A stretch of DNA of 64,000 nt, taken from the NCBI GenBank assembly GCA_020633725.1, contig JACKDC010000001.1:620001-684000 (forward strand), in the 5' to 3' direction. Positions 56,791-64,000 of the stretch are shown one piece after another (position 1 is the stretch's first letter; every line of letters begins with the position of its first letter). The translations under genes were made by a program, and so were the position numbers. The notes under the pieces are model-generated. The model worked only from the letters and a program-made list of their open reading frames with translations, did no database searches and was not told where the DNA came from. This DNA is from Candidatus Latescibacterota bacterium (GTDB lineage: Bacteria; Krumholzibacteriota; Krumholzibacteriia; JACNKJ01).

Positions 56791-58607
56791 CAGCGCGGCG
56801 GCGCGTCACCCAGCTCGCCGGGCACGCGGCGATGGAAGCGCTTCTCCAGCTCGTCCATGCTGATGCGGATCACGATGGGGCGACCGTGCGGGCAGGTGTA
56901 GGGATTCTCCGTGCCGAAGAGCTGATCCACCAGGTGGCGCATCTCCTCCTCGCGCAGGGGTTCGCCGGCCTTGATGGCGCTCTTGCAGCTGAAGCTGATC
57001 AGCGCGCGGTCCCGCCGCTCGGCGAGCCCGCCGCTCTCGGCGATGACCTCGTCGAGGATGTCCCGGATCACGCGCCCGCCCTCCCAGCGCCGCAGCGTGT
57101 CGGGGATGCCCGTCACCTGCAGCGTCGTCGCGCCGAAGGGCTCGATGCGAAAGCCCAGCTCCTCGAAGAAGACCGCGAACTCCTCCCAGGCCGCCATCTC
57201 CGTGGGTCCCAGCTCCACCGTGTGCGGGAAGAGCAGCCCCTGCGTGCCGGCGCGTTCGCCGGACAGCGCCGCTCGTGCGCGGTCGTAGATCACGCGCTCG
57301 TGCGCGTTGTGCTGGTCGATGATCACCAGTCCGCCGCGGATCTGCGTCAGGATGAAGGTGTCGTGGAGCTGCCAGAAACGTCGCTCCTCGCGGTCGGGCT
57401 CATGATGGCGCGCGTCGGCGCTCTCGCCCAGGCGCAGGAAGCCCGGCTCCCGGGCGCTGCGAGGCTGCGCGGGCCGGCTGCCCGCGGGCAAGGTCAGTTC
57501 TCGCTGTTCGGGCGCCGGGGCCGGCGCCGCCGCGAAGCCGGTGGGCTGGTTGACGCGCTGCGCGCCGAGCAGCGGCGCCTCGCGGCTCTCCAGATGGCGC
57601 TTCAGGCCGCCGCGCTCGCCGATGGCCGCCCGCAGCGCGCTGCTGACGAGGTGGTGGACCAGACGCCCGTCGCGGAAGCGCACCTCGCGTTTCGCGGGGT
57701 GGACGTTCACGTCCACGCTGCCCGCGGGCGCCTCGAGGAAGAGCAGCACCGCGGGGAAGCGGCCGGGCGCGAGGACGTCCGCGTAGGCCTGCGCGATCGC
57801 GTGGCTCACCTGCCGGTCCTCCACGGGCCGGCGTCCCAGGTAGAGGAACTGGTGGCTGCGGTTGCCGCGGCTGACCAGGGGCAGCGTGGCGAGGCCGCGG
57901 AGGCGGAAGCCGGCCTCGTCGGCGCTGACGTCCACCATGTGTCGCGCCGTCGTCTCGCCCAGCACGGCCGCCGCGCGTTCGCGCGCGCTCGCCACCGGCG
58001 GGTAGTGCGACAGCTCGCGACCGCCCTCGCGGAGCACGAAGCGCAGCTCGGGATAGGCGAGCACCGCGGTGGTCCAGACGTCCAGGAGCCGACGCTTCTC
58101 GCCGCTCTCGGTGCGCAGGAACTTGCGCCGCGCGGGCAGATTGCCGAAGAGCTCGCGCACCGTGACCGTGGTGCCGCGGCCGCGCGCCGCCGGCCGCGGG
58201 TTCGTGGCCTCGCCGCCGGAGAGCGCCCAGGCGCTGTCGTCGTCCTCCACGCGGCTGACGATCTCGAGCAGCGACACCGACGCGATCGCCGCCAGCGCTT
58301 CGCCCCGGAAGCCCAGCGTGTCGCCGCGCGCGAGGTCCTCGAGACCGCGGATCTTGCTCGTGGCGTGGCGTTCGAGGGCGAGGGCGAGTTCGTCGCGGGG
58401 GATGCCATGGCCGTCGTCGGCGAGGCGCAGCAGCGCGATGCCGCCGCCCGCGATCTCCAGCTCCAGGCTGCTCGCGCCCGCGTCGATGGCGTTCTCGAGC
58501 AGCTCCTTGAGCACGGAGGCCGGCCGCTCCACCACCTCGCCGGCGGCGATGCGGTTGACCGTCTCCGGGGACAGCGCCCGGATGCTCTGCCGTGTGGGTG
58601 GGTTCAC
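56790..58607 (-). CDS. mutL: DNA mismatch repair protein MutL
   Basis: A 605-residue GHKL ATPase. N-terminal ATP-site motifs: LKELLENAIDAGASSLELEI, DDGHGIPRDEL, TLGFRGEALAAIASVS, and RGTTVTVRELFGNLPARRKFL. A linker follows, then a C-terminal dimerisation/endonuclease-like domain with DQHNAHERVIYD in place of DQHAAHERILYE, and CPHGRPIVIRIS (C-P-H-G-R-P motif) near the end. The endonuclease signature is thus nearly complete, with two conservative changes. GTG 58607 overlaps the upstream stop (GTGA). It lies between a degenerate GGDEF-like gene and miaA. Confidence 0.95.
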   Translation of the reverse strand: MNPPTRQSIRALSPETVNRIAAGEVVERPASVLKELLENAIDAGASSLELEIAGGGIALLRLADDGHGIPRDELALALERHATSKIRGLEDLARGDTLGFRGEALAAIASVSLLEIVSRVEDDDSAWALSGGEATNPRPAARGRGTTVTVRELFGNLPARRKFLRTESGEKRRLLDVWTTAVLAYPELRFVLREGGRELSHYPPVASARERAAAVLGETTARHMVDVSADEAGFRLRGLATLPLVSRGNRSHQFLYLGRRPVEDRQVSHAIAQAYADVLAPGRFPAVLLFLEAPAGSVDVNVHPAKREVRFRDGRLVHHLVSSALRAAIGERGGLKRHLESREAPLLGAQRVNQPTGFAAAPAPAPEQRELTLPAGSRPAQPRSAREPGFLRLGESADARHHEPDREERRFWQLHDTFILTQIRGGLVIIDQHNAHERVIYDRARAALSGERAGTQGLLFPHTVELGPTEMAAWEEFAVFFEELGFRIEPFGATTLQVTGIPDTLRRWEGGRVIRDILDEVIAESGGLAERRDRALISFSCKSAIKAGEPLREEEMRHLVDQLFGTENPYTCPHGRPIVIRISMDELEKRFHRRVPGELGDAPPR

Positions 58608-59419
58608 GCGTCGTCCTCGGCGCCGCTGTGCTCCAGCTTGCGCTGGAGCCGCTTGAGGGCCAGCTCCACGAGCGCCTTGCCCTGCTCGCCGTCGCGCGGG
58701 AAGCGCGCCTGGCCCGTGGCCACGGTCCACGGTCCGCCCGGCTGACCGGCCAGCGCCTCCAGCAGCGCCGCCTCGAGGCGGCGACGCAGCGCGCTGGCCT
58801 GCTCCAGGGTCTCCGGCGCCAGATGGAGCAGGTAGCCCTCGCGCGCGAGGCCCCAGGAGTCGCAGGCGCGTCCCAGGCGGCCCGGCAGGCCACGCAGCGG
58901 CTCCTGGACGAAGGCGCGCTCATCCAAAGGCCGGCCGGCCGCGTCCAGCACGCGCAGGATGCTCAGGGTGAAGCCGAGATGGTAGCGCTGGCTGCGCTGG
59001 ATCTCCCGCTGCAGCTCGCGCGGAAAGGCGGTGAAGGGGCTGGCCGACGCGCCAAGCGCCTGGTCGACCTGCTGGCGCAGCGCCGGGGGCGGCGGCGCAG
59101 GGGCGCCGGGCGCCGTCGCCGGACGCTTCATGGCGGGGCGCCAGCGCGCTTCCGCGTCGGCGAAGTCGAGCACCGGCGTCGCCCCCGCCCGGGCGCGCCA
59201 GGGGCCGGCGCAGACCCAGAAGTCCGCGGCGGGGGTGCGCTCGCCGTCCGCGCCCGTGAGGAGCGGCAGCCCGCTCACCGCGGCCAGGGTGGCGGTGACG
59301 GAGTCCGGATCCGAACTGCCCAGCGCCACCACGTCGGCCAGCGCGTCGCCGCGGAGGCGTTCGTAGAGGGGCAGCAGGCGCTCGTCGTCTCCCGCCAGTA
59401 TCACGCGTTCGGTGGCCAT
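58604..59419 (-). CDS. Unknown protein with a degenerate GGDEF-like C-terminal domain, between mutS and mutL
   Basis: A 271-residue protein. The N-terminus MATERVILAGDDERLLPLYERL resembles a short nucleotide-binding Rossmann-like unit (about 1-75). A Pro/Ala linker follows. From about 130 to 265 the layout recalls GGDEF domains: REIQRSQRYHLGFTLSILRVL, then LGRACDSWGLAREGYLLHLAPETLEQASALRRRLEAALLEAL and VATGQARFPRDGEQGKALVELALKRL. The GGDEF signature itself is absent, so no cyclase activity is expected. ATG 59419 overlaps the mutS stop (TGATG) and its stop overlaps mutL. Function unknown; coupling to the mismatch repair genes is notable. Confidence 0.65.
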   Translation of the reverse strand: MATERVILAGDDERLLPLYERLRGDALADVVALGSSDPDSVTATLAAVSGLPLLTGADGERTPAADFWVCAGPWRARAGATPVLDFADAEARWRPAMKRPATAPGAPAPPPPALRQQVDQALGASASPFTAFPRELQREIQRSQRYHLGFTLSILRVLDAAGRPLDERAFVQEPLRGLPGRLGRACDSWGLAREGYLLHLAPETLEQASALRRRLEAALLEALAGQPGGPWTVATGQARFPRDGEQGKALVELALKRLQRKLEHSGAEDDA

Positions 59420-62034
59420 CAGCTCTCGCCGTCCAGTCGCTCCCGGAGCCGGTGCAGGAGGTTCAGCGCTTCGAGGGGCGTCATCGCCGCCGGGTCGATC
59501 CCGCGCAGGGTTTCGAGCACGGGATGCGCCGCGCCCCCGAAGAGCTCCATCTGCGCGCGGGCCGGGGCCGGGGCCCCGGGCGCGGATCCATCCATAGTCT
59601 GGCTTTGCTCGATCCAATGCAAGAGCTGAAAGGCCCGCTGGATCACGCTGGGCGGGAGTCCGGCGAGCCGCGCCACGTGGATGCCGTAGCTCCGCTCGGC
59701 CGGCCCGCGCTCGATCTTGCGCAGGAAGACGATCCCGTCCGCCCACTCCTTCACCGTGACGTGGTAGTTGGCCAGCCGCGGCAGATCCTGCTCCAGGCGC
59801 GTCAGCTCGTGGTAGTGCGTGGCGAAGAGCGTCTTGGGACGGCGACGCTCCTCGGCGTGGAGGTACTCGAGCACCGACCAGGCGAGGCTGAGGCCGTCGT
59901 AGGTGCTCGTGCCGCGGCCGATCTCGTCCATGAGCACGAGGCTGCGCTCGCCGAGGTTGCGCAGGATGCTGGCGGTCTCCTCCATCTCGATGAGGAAGGT
60001 GCTCTGCCCGCGCGCCAGGTTGTCGCTGGCCCCCACGCGCGTGAAGATGCTGTCCACCAGCCCCACGCGCGCGGCCGCGGCCGGCACGAAGCTGCCGAGC
60101 TGCGCGAGGATCACGATCAGGGCCGTCTGCCGCAGGTAGGTGGACTTGCCGCCCATGTTGGGCCCGGTGATCACGTGGATCTGCTCGCGCTCGGGGTGCA
60201 GCGTGAGGTCGTTGGGGATGAAGTCGCCCTCCAGCAGCGCCTCCACCACCGGGTGACGTCCCTCGGTGATCTCGAGCAGCGGCTCGTCGAGCAGCTGCGG
60301 CCGGCAGTAGCGACGCCGCTCGGCGAGCGTCGCCAGGCCGCGCAGGACGTCCACCGCCGCCAGCGCGCGCGCGTTCGCCTGCAGCGCCCGGTGCTCGGCG
60401 TAGGCCGACGCGCGCAGTGCCTCGAAGAGCTCGGCCTCCCGCCGCAGCCGACGCTCCTCGGCGCCGAGGATCTCCTCCTCACGGCTCTTCAGCGCGGGCG
60501 TCACGTAGCGCAGGCTGCCGGTCAGCGTCTGCCTGACGACGTAGTCCTCGGGCACCTTGTCGGCCTGCCCCCGGCTGACTTCCAGGTAGTAGCCGAAGAC
60601 CTTGTTGTAGCCCACCTTCAGCTTGGGGATGCCGCTGCGCTCCCGCTCGGCCTCCTGCAGCGCGAGGATCCACTCGCGGCCGTCGTGCGCGAGCGAGCGC
60701 AGGCGGTCCAGTTCGGGATCGTGGCCGTCCGCGATCACGCCGCCGTCGCCCAGCTTGGCCGGCGGCTCCTCCACCAGCGCGCCCTGCAGCAGCGCCGTGA
60801 GCTCGGCCAGCGGGTCCAGCGCCGCCTCGAGCTCCCGCAGCAGCGGACTCGCCGCCTGCGCGAGCAAGCCCTTGAAGACGGGCAGCTCGGCCAGGCTGTC
60901 GGCGAGGGCGCGCAGGTCGCGTGGACGCGTCTGTCCGCTGCCCAGCCGACCCACCAGACGCTCCAGATCCGGCAGCCGCCCGAGCAGCTGCTCCAGTTCG
61001 CGGCGCAGCTCGAGCTGCCCGAGCAGCTCCGCGACGGCGTCCAGGCGCGCGTCGATCGCCGCGACCTCCAGCAGCGGCGAAAGCAGCCAGCGCGAGAGCA
61101 GGCGCGCGCCCATGCGGGTGCGGCAGTGGTTGATCTGCGCGAAGAGCGTCGCGCTGAGGTCCTCGCCCCTGAGCGGCCGCATGAGCTCCAGGTTCTCCAC
61201 CGTCACGCGATCGAGAACCATGCACTCTTCCTGGCGGAGGAACTGCACCTGATCCACGTAGGCGAGATCGCCGCTCTTCAGCTCGTGGAAGTAGCCCAGC
61301 AGTGCGCCCGCCGCGCGCAGCGGCGCGCGCTCGTGCTCGCGGAAGCCCAGCACGGCGCTGCGCCCCACGGCGAAGTGCCGCGTGAGCGCGCGCTCCGCCT
61401 CCTCGGCGAGGAAGTCCCAGGCCCGGCGCGGCGTGATGTGCAGCTCCGGATAGAGCGCGCGCATCTCGGCGAGCCAGCGCTCCTCGTCCAGGCCCTCCGC
61501 GTGCAGCAGCTCGCGCACCTGGAAGCGGCCCGGCAGGCCGAGCACCACCGCCGTGGGATCTTCCCCCACCAGCAGTTCGCCCGTGGCGATGTCCCCGAGC
61601 GCGTAGCCCAGACGGCCGTCCTCCGCCTGCTGCACGGCCAGGCAGTAGTTGCCGCGATCGGCCGGGAGGAACTCCTCGATCGCCACCGTCCCCGGCGTGA
61701 TCACCTCGGTGACGGCCCGCTCCACCACGCCCTTGGCGAGGGCGGGGTCTTCCACCTGCTCGCAGATGGCCACGCTGTGCCCCGCCCGCAGCAGCCGGTG
61801 GACGTAGGTGTTGACGGCGTGATAGGGCACGCCGGCCAGCGGGATCGGCTCGCCTTCGCTCTTGCCGCGGGTGGTGAGGGTGATGCCGAGCACCTTGCTG
61901 GCGACGACCGCGTCGTCGTAGAAGGTCTCGTAGAAGTCGCCCATGCGGTAGAGCAGGATGCGCCCCGGATGCTCGCGCTTGATCCGGTGGTACTGCTCCA
62001 TCATGGGGGTCATGCCGCGGGCCGCGCGGCTCAT
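59419..62034 (-). CDS. mutS: DNA mismatch repair protein MutS
   Basis: An 871-residue mismatch-recognition ATPase. The N-terminal domain contains MMEQYHRIKREHPGRILLYRMGDFYETFYDDA (Phe-x-Glu intercalation motif: GDFYE), and ITLTTRGKSEGEPIPLAGVPYHA follows. The core and clamp domains are intact and the C-terminal ATPase has VITGPNMGGKSTYLRQTALI (P-loop), STFLIEMEETASILRN, and LVLMDEIGRGTSTYDGLSLAWS. The length is normal. Its start overlaps the upstream SPOR gene stop by 4 bases. In one operon with mutL. Confidence 0.97.
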   Translation of the reverse strand: MSRAARGMTPMMEQYHRIKREHPGRILLYRMGDFYETFYDDAVVASKVLGITLTTRGKSEGEPIPLAGVPYHAVNTYVHRLLRAGHSVAICEQVEDPALAKGVVERAVTEVITPGTVAIEEFLPADRGNYCLAVQQAEDGRLGYALGDIATGELLVGEDPTAVVLGLPGRFQVRELLHAEGLDEERWLAEMRALYPELHITPRRAWDFLAEEAERALTRHFAVGRSAVLGFREHERAPLRAAGALLGYFHELKSGDLAYVDQVQFLRQEECMVLDRVTVENLELMRPLRGEDLSATLFAQINHCRTRMGARLLSRWLLSPLLEVAAIDARLDAVAELLGQLELRRELEQLLGRLPDLERLVGRLGSGQTRPRDLRALADSLAELPVFKGLLAQAASPLLRELEAALDPLAELTALLQGALVEEPPAKLGDGGVIADGHDPELDRLRSLAHDGREWILALQEAERERSGIPKLKVGYNKVFGYYLEVSRGQADKVPEDYVVRQTLTGSLRYVTPALKSREEEILGAEERRLRREAELFEALRASAYAEHRALQANARALAAVDVLRGLATLAERRRYCRPQLLDEPLLEITEGRHPVVEALLEGDFIPNDLTLHPEREQIHVITGPNMGGKSTYLRQTALIVILAQLGSFVPAAAARVGLVDSIFTRVGASDNLARGQSTFLIEMEETASILRNLGERSLVLMDEIGRGTSTYDGLSLAWSVLEYLHAEERRRPKTLFATHYHELTRLEQDLPRLANYHVTVKEWADGIVFLRKIERGPAERSYGIHVARLAGLPPSVIQRAFQLLHWIEQSQTMDGSAPGAPAPARAQMELFGGAAHPVLETLRGIDPAAMTPLEALNLLHRLRERLDGES

Positions 62035-62894
62035 GGCGACGCTCCGGACTCCTCGCTGCGATGGAGCACGAAGTCGAGGCCGTAGCGCTGGCGCAGGCTC
62101 TCGCCGAGCGCGCGGGCGTCCGCCTCGGCGTCGTCGGGGAAGGGCGGCGAGCAGACGCGGAAGAGCTCGCGGCCGTCCTGCCGGAAGCGCAGCAGCTCCG
62201 CCTGCTGACCGTAAGCGCTCACGGCCTCGCGCAGCCGGCGCGCGCCCTGCACGTCACGGAAGACGCCCCACTGCACGCGCAGGCCCCCGCTCGCGGGCTC
62301 CACCCTGGAACCCGGCGCGCCGCGATTCGCGGAGAGCGTCTCGGGCGCCGGCAGGTCCTGCAGCAGTTCCAGCGCCGCGGGCGCGAAGACCGACCCCGGC
62401 TCGCGGCCCAGCAAGGCGTTCAGCGCGCTCCGCGCCCCCTCGCTCTCGTCGAGCGCCTGATCGGCGCGGGCCCGCCAGTAAACCGACTCGCCATCCCCGC
62501 CCGGCCAGGCCTTCCCCCAGCGCTCCCGGTCAGCGGCCGACCAACCCGACGGGTCCCGCTGCAGGGCGAGGAGGAGCCGCAGCCCGGAGGGCAGGTCGTC
62601 CCGGCCCCCGAAGCGCTCGGCGGCGAGATCCCCCTGCCCGAGCGTGAGCAGCGCCCGCGCCACGCGCGCCGCGTCGGCGGGGCCGAGCAGGGCGGGGTTG
62701 CCGTCCGTGACCTCGCGCGCCAGCGCGCGGTAGAGACCGGCGGCGAAGCGGTAGTCCCGGGCCGCCTCGCCGCTGAGGCTCTGGGGCGCCACCGTGGCGG
62801 GCGGCTCGGGCCAGGCACCGGCCCAGGCCCCCGCGCCGACGAGCAGCAGACCCGCGGCCAGCAGGACGGTCAGCTCAGCGCGCCGACTTCGCAC
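62031..62894 (-). CDS. Membrane-anchored SPOR-domain protein
   Basis: A 287-residue protein: a short basic N-terminus, one transmembrane helix (LTVLLAAGLLLVGAGAWAGAW), a helical TPR-like middle (RFAAGLYRALAREVTDG..., SVYWRARADQALDESEGA) and a C-terminal SPOR domain (about 205-280: LRVQWGVFRDVQGARRLREAV... LFRVCSPPFPDDAEADARAL). GTG 62894 is preferred because GAGGAAG lies just upstream and overlap with the preceding gene is small; ATG 62933 (13 residues longer) has no ribosome site. Likely binds septal peptidoglycan. In operon with mutS. Confidence 0.75.
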   Translation of the reverse strand: MRSRRAELTVLLAAGLLLVGAGAWAGAWPEPPATVAPQSLSGEAARDYRFAAGLYRALAREVTDGNPALLGPADAARVARALLTLGQGDLAAERFGGRDDLPSGLRLLLALQRDPSGWSAADRERWGKAWPGGDGESVYWRARADQALDESEGARSALNALLGREPGSVFAPAALELLQDLPAPETLSANRGAPGSRVEPASGGLRVQWGVFRDVQGARRLREAVSAYGQQAELLRFRQDGRELFRVCSPPFPDDAEADARALGESLRQRYGLDFVLHRSEESGASP

Positions 62895-64000
62895 GGGCTT
62901 CCTCGCGGACGGCGTCGTAGCTCTTGAAGGCATGGCAGGTGGGACAGTACCAGCGCGCGCGGGCGCTCTCCGTGCCGCAGGTCCGGCAGCGGTAGGTGCG
63001 CGGGCGCGTGGGCAGCTCGCCCGCCCAGCGCTCGAGCCAGCGCCGCGCCCGCTCGGGCTGCCCCCACTCCAGCAGCAGCGCGGCGGCGCGGCTGGCGGTT
63101 CCGGCGTCGGCGTCGAGGCTCGGCTCCAGCAGATTGACGGCCTCGTCGCCCCGCCCTCGCTTCTGGAGGATCCGCGCCAGCGCGAAACGCGCCGGCCAGA
63201 ACTCCGGCTCGCGGCTCAGCACTTCCTGGTAGACGAACTGGATCTCGTGATAGCGCCCCAGCTCGAAGAACTGCTTCTCCATGCGGGCGTAGTCGTCCTC
63301 GGAGCCCGGCTGCCCGGTGAGCGCGAGGCGCTGCAGCGCGTCCGCGGCCTCCTGCTCCTGGTTCTGCTGCAGCGCGAGATCCACGGCCAGCCGCAGGGCC
63401 GGCAGGCAGTCCTCGTCCAGCTTGAGCGCGGCGGCGACGGCCTTCTGGGCCTCCTTGTGCCGCTGCTCGCCCATCAGGCGGCGCGCCAGCTCGCCCTGCA
63501 GGATCGCGAGCTCGTCGGGCTTGGGCGTGCCCTCCAGCCGGTGGGCGCGCTTGAGCGCGTGCTCGGCCTTCTCGCCGTCGAGCTTGCGCAGGTAGACCTG
63601 GCAGAGGCGGCGGTAGATGGCGGGGTCGCGGCCGTCGAGCTTGCGCAGCTCCTCGAGCTGGCCGAGGGCGTCGTCCCAGCGGCCGGCGGCGAGGTAGTCC
63701 TCCGCCAGGCCGCGCAGGATGCGCTGGCGCACGGCGGGGCTCCAGTTGCTGTTCACGGCCAGGGAGCGATGCAGATGGATGGCCCGCTTCACCTGCCCGG
63801 CGGCGCGGGACAGCTCCGCGAGGCGCAGGTAGGCGTCGACGCCCCCCTGCCCCTCCTGCACGGCCGCCTGCAGCTCCGTGGTGGCGCGGTCGGCGTCGCC
63901 GTCGGCCAAGGCCTCGAGGGCCGCCAGGTGATGATCGTGGGTGGAACTCGACGGCCGCGCCTTCAGCTGCCGGCGGTAGAAGAGCAGCAGGCCCGCCAGC
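62875..64000 (-). CDS. lapB: LapB/YciM-like TPR protein with rubredoxin-type zinc ribbon (5' end outside window)
   Basis: At least 375 residues are present and the frame continues off the window. The first visible part (LAGLLLFYRRQLKARPSSST) is a membrane helix with basic follow-up. Repeated TPR helix pairs fill most of the protein, and the C-terminus carries YRCRTCGTESARARWYCPTC (two CxxC pairs), the rubredoxin-like metal site of LapB. LapB tunes LPS synthesis by presenting LpxC to FtsH in E. coli. With lptE in the window this supports an LPS-bearing outer membrane. Confidence 0.85.
   Translation of the reverse strand, partial: LAGLLLFYRRQLKARPSSSTHDHHLAALEALADGDADRATTELQAAVQEGQGGVDAYLRLAELSRAAGQVKRAIHLHRSLAVNSNWSPAVRQRILRGLAEDYLAAGRWDDALGQLEELRKLDGRDPAIYRRLCQVYLRKLDGEKAEHALKRAHRLEGTPKPDELAILQGELARRLMGEQRHKEAQKAVAAALKLDEDCLPALRLAVDLALQQNQEQEAADALQRLALTGQPGSEDDYARMEKQFFELGRYHEIQFVYQEVLSREPEFWPARFALARILQKRGRGDEAVNLLEPSLDADAGTASRAAALLLEWGQPERARRWLERWAGELPTRPRTYRCRTCGTESARARWYCPTCHAFKSYDAVREEARAKSAR

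Overview
The window is a GC-rich (roughly 70% by eye), gene-dense stretch of bacterial chromosome with very short intergenic gaps and no insertion sequences, CRISPR arrays, prophage or rRNA. The envelope genes (an LptE-like lipoprotein, a LapB-like TPR protein, a FadL-type outer-membrane channel, SPOR-domain proteins, lipobox proteins) indicate a diderm. An exported hydrolase ends in a FlgD-like/type-A sorting-like domain, and other exported proteins end in short aromatic/basic tails. Together with bacterial gene clusters that are neither typically proteobacterial nor typically Firmicute, this suggests a poorly cultured lineage near the FCB group (Eisenbacteria/Krumholzibacteria/Latescibacteria-like). 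That placement is inference.

Layout. 1-3459: end of a surface-polysaccharide cluster (Gfo/Idh/MocA dehydrogenase, hexapeptide acyltransferase, two GT4 glycosyltransferases). 3476-6677: SPOR lipoprotein, GalT-family uridylyltransferase, glycogen synthase. 6716-7005: tRNA-Gly/Cys/Leu. 7319-10644: dnaK and a single-ring Clp-type AAA+ ATPase. 10691-18537: tRNA-Val, thrS-infC-rpmI-rplT-pheS-pheT, zapB-like, zapA and a strong 6S RNA candidate. 18538-26793: ymdB, folD, ispA, a DUF212 protein, dxs, tlyA, nadK, recN. 26845-32848: tRNA-Arg, two small membrane proteins, nucleotide-sugar dehydrogenase and epimerase, a sigma-54 response regulator, lptE, holA. 32915-39714: thioredoxin-like protein, then a minus-strand fadD-fadL-SGNH lipid module and small membrane/TPR genes. 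39841-43887: a PDZ/multi-TM/SpoIIE phosphatase, a 500-bp regulatory island with a tiny ORF and a structured RNA candidate, and a sigma factor gene between two tRNAs. 43911-49954: export protein, pcm, surE and secreted proteins. 50058-55063: tRNA-Pro, merR, gpsA, plsY, der, a DUF512 radical-SAM protein. 55153-64000: a secreted protein, tRNA-Gly, miaA, mutL, a degenerate GGDEF-like protein, mutS, a SPOR protein and a LapB-like protein running off the end.

Most genes are linked by 1-4 base overlaps and read as long operons for translation, lipid/isoprenoid metabolism, mismatch repair and envelope assembly. Promoters can be recognised repeatedly as TTGnnn-N17-TAnnnT, with TAGCTT recurring as the -10 box.

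The most unusual features are these. (1) The sigma factor gene's stop codon lies inside the acceptor stem of the downstream tRNA-Arg. (2) All nine tRNA genes encode CC but never the full CCA after the discriminator base. (3) Positions 42337-42837 hold a 17-residue ORF with its own terminator and a promoter-to-terminator structured RNA under two perfect palindromes. (4) A 6S RNA candidate lies in the zapA-ymdB gap. (5) infC appears to start at ATC behind a leader attenuator.
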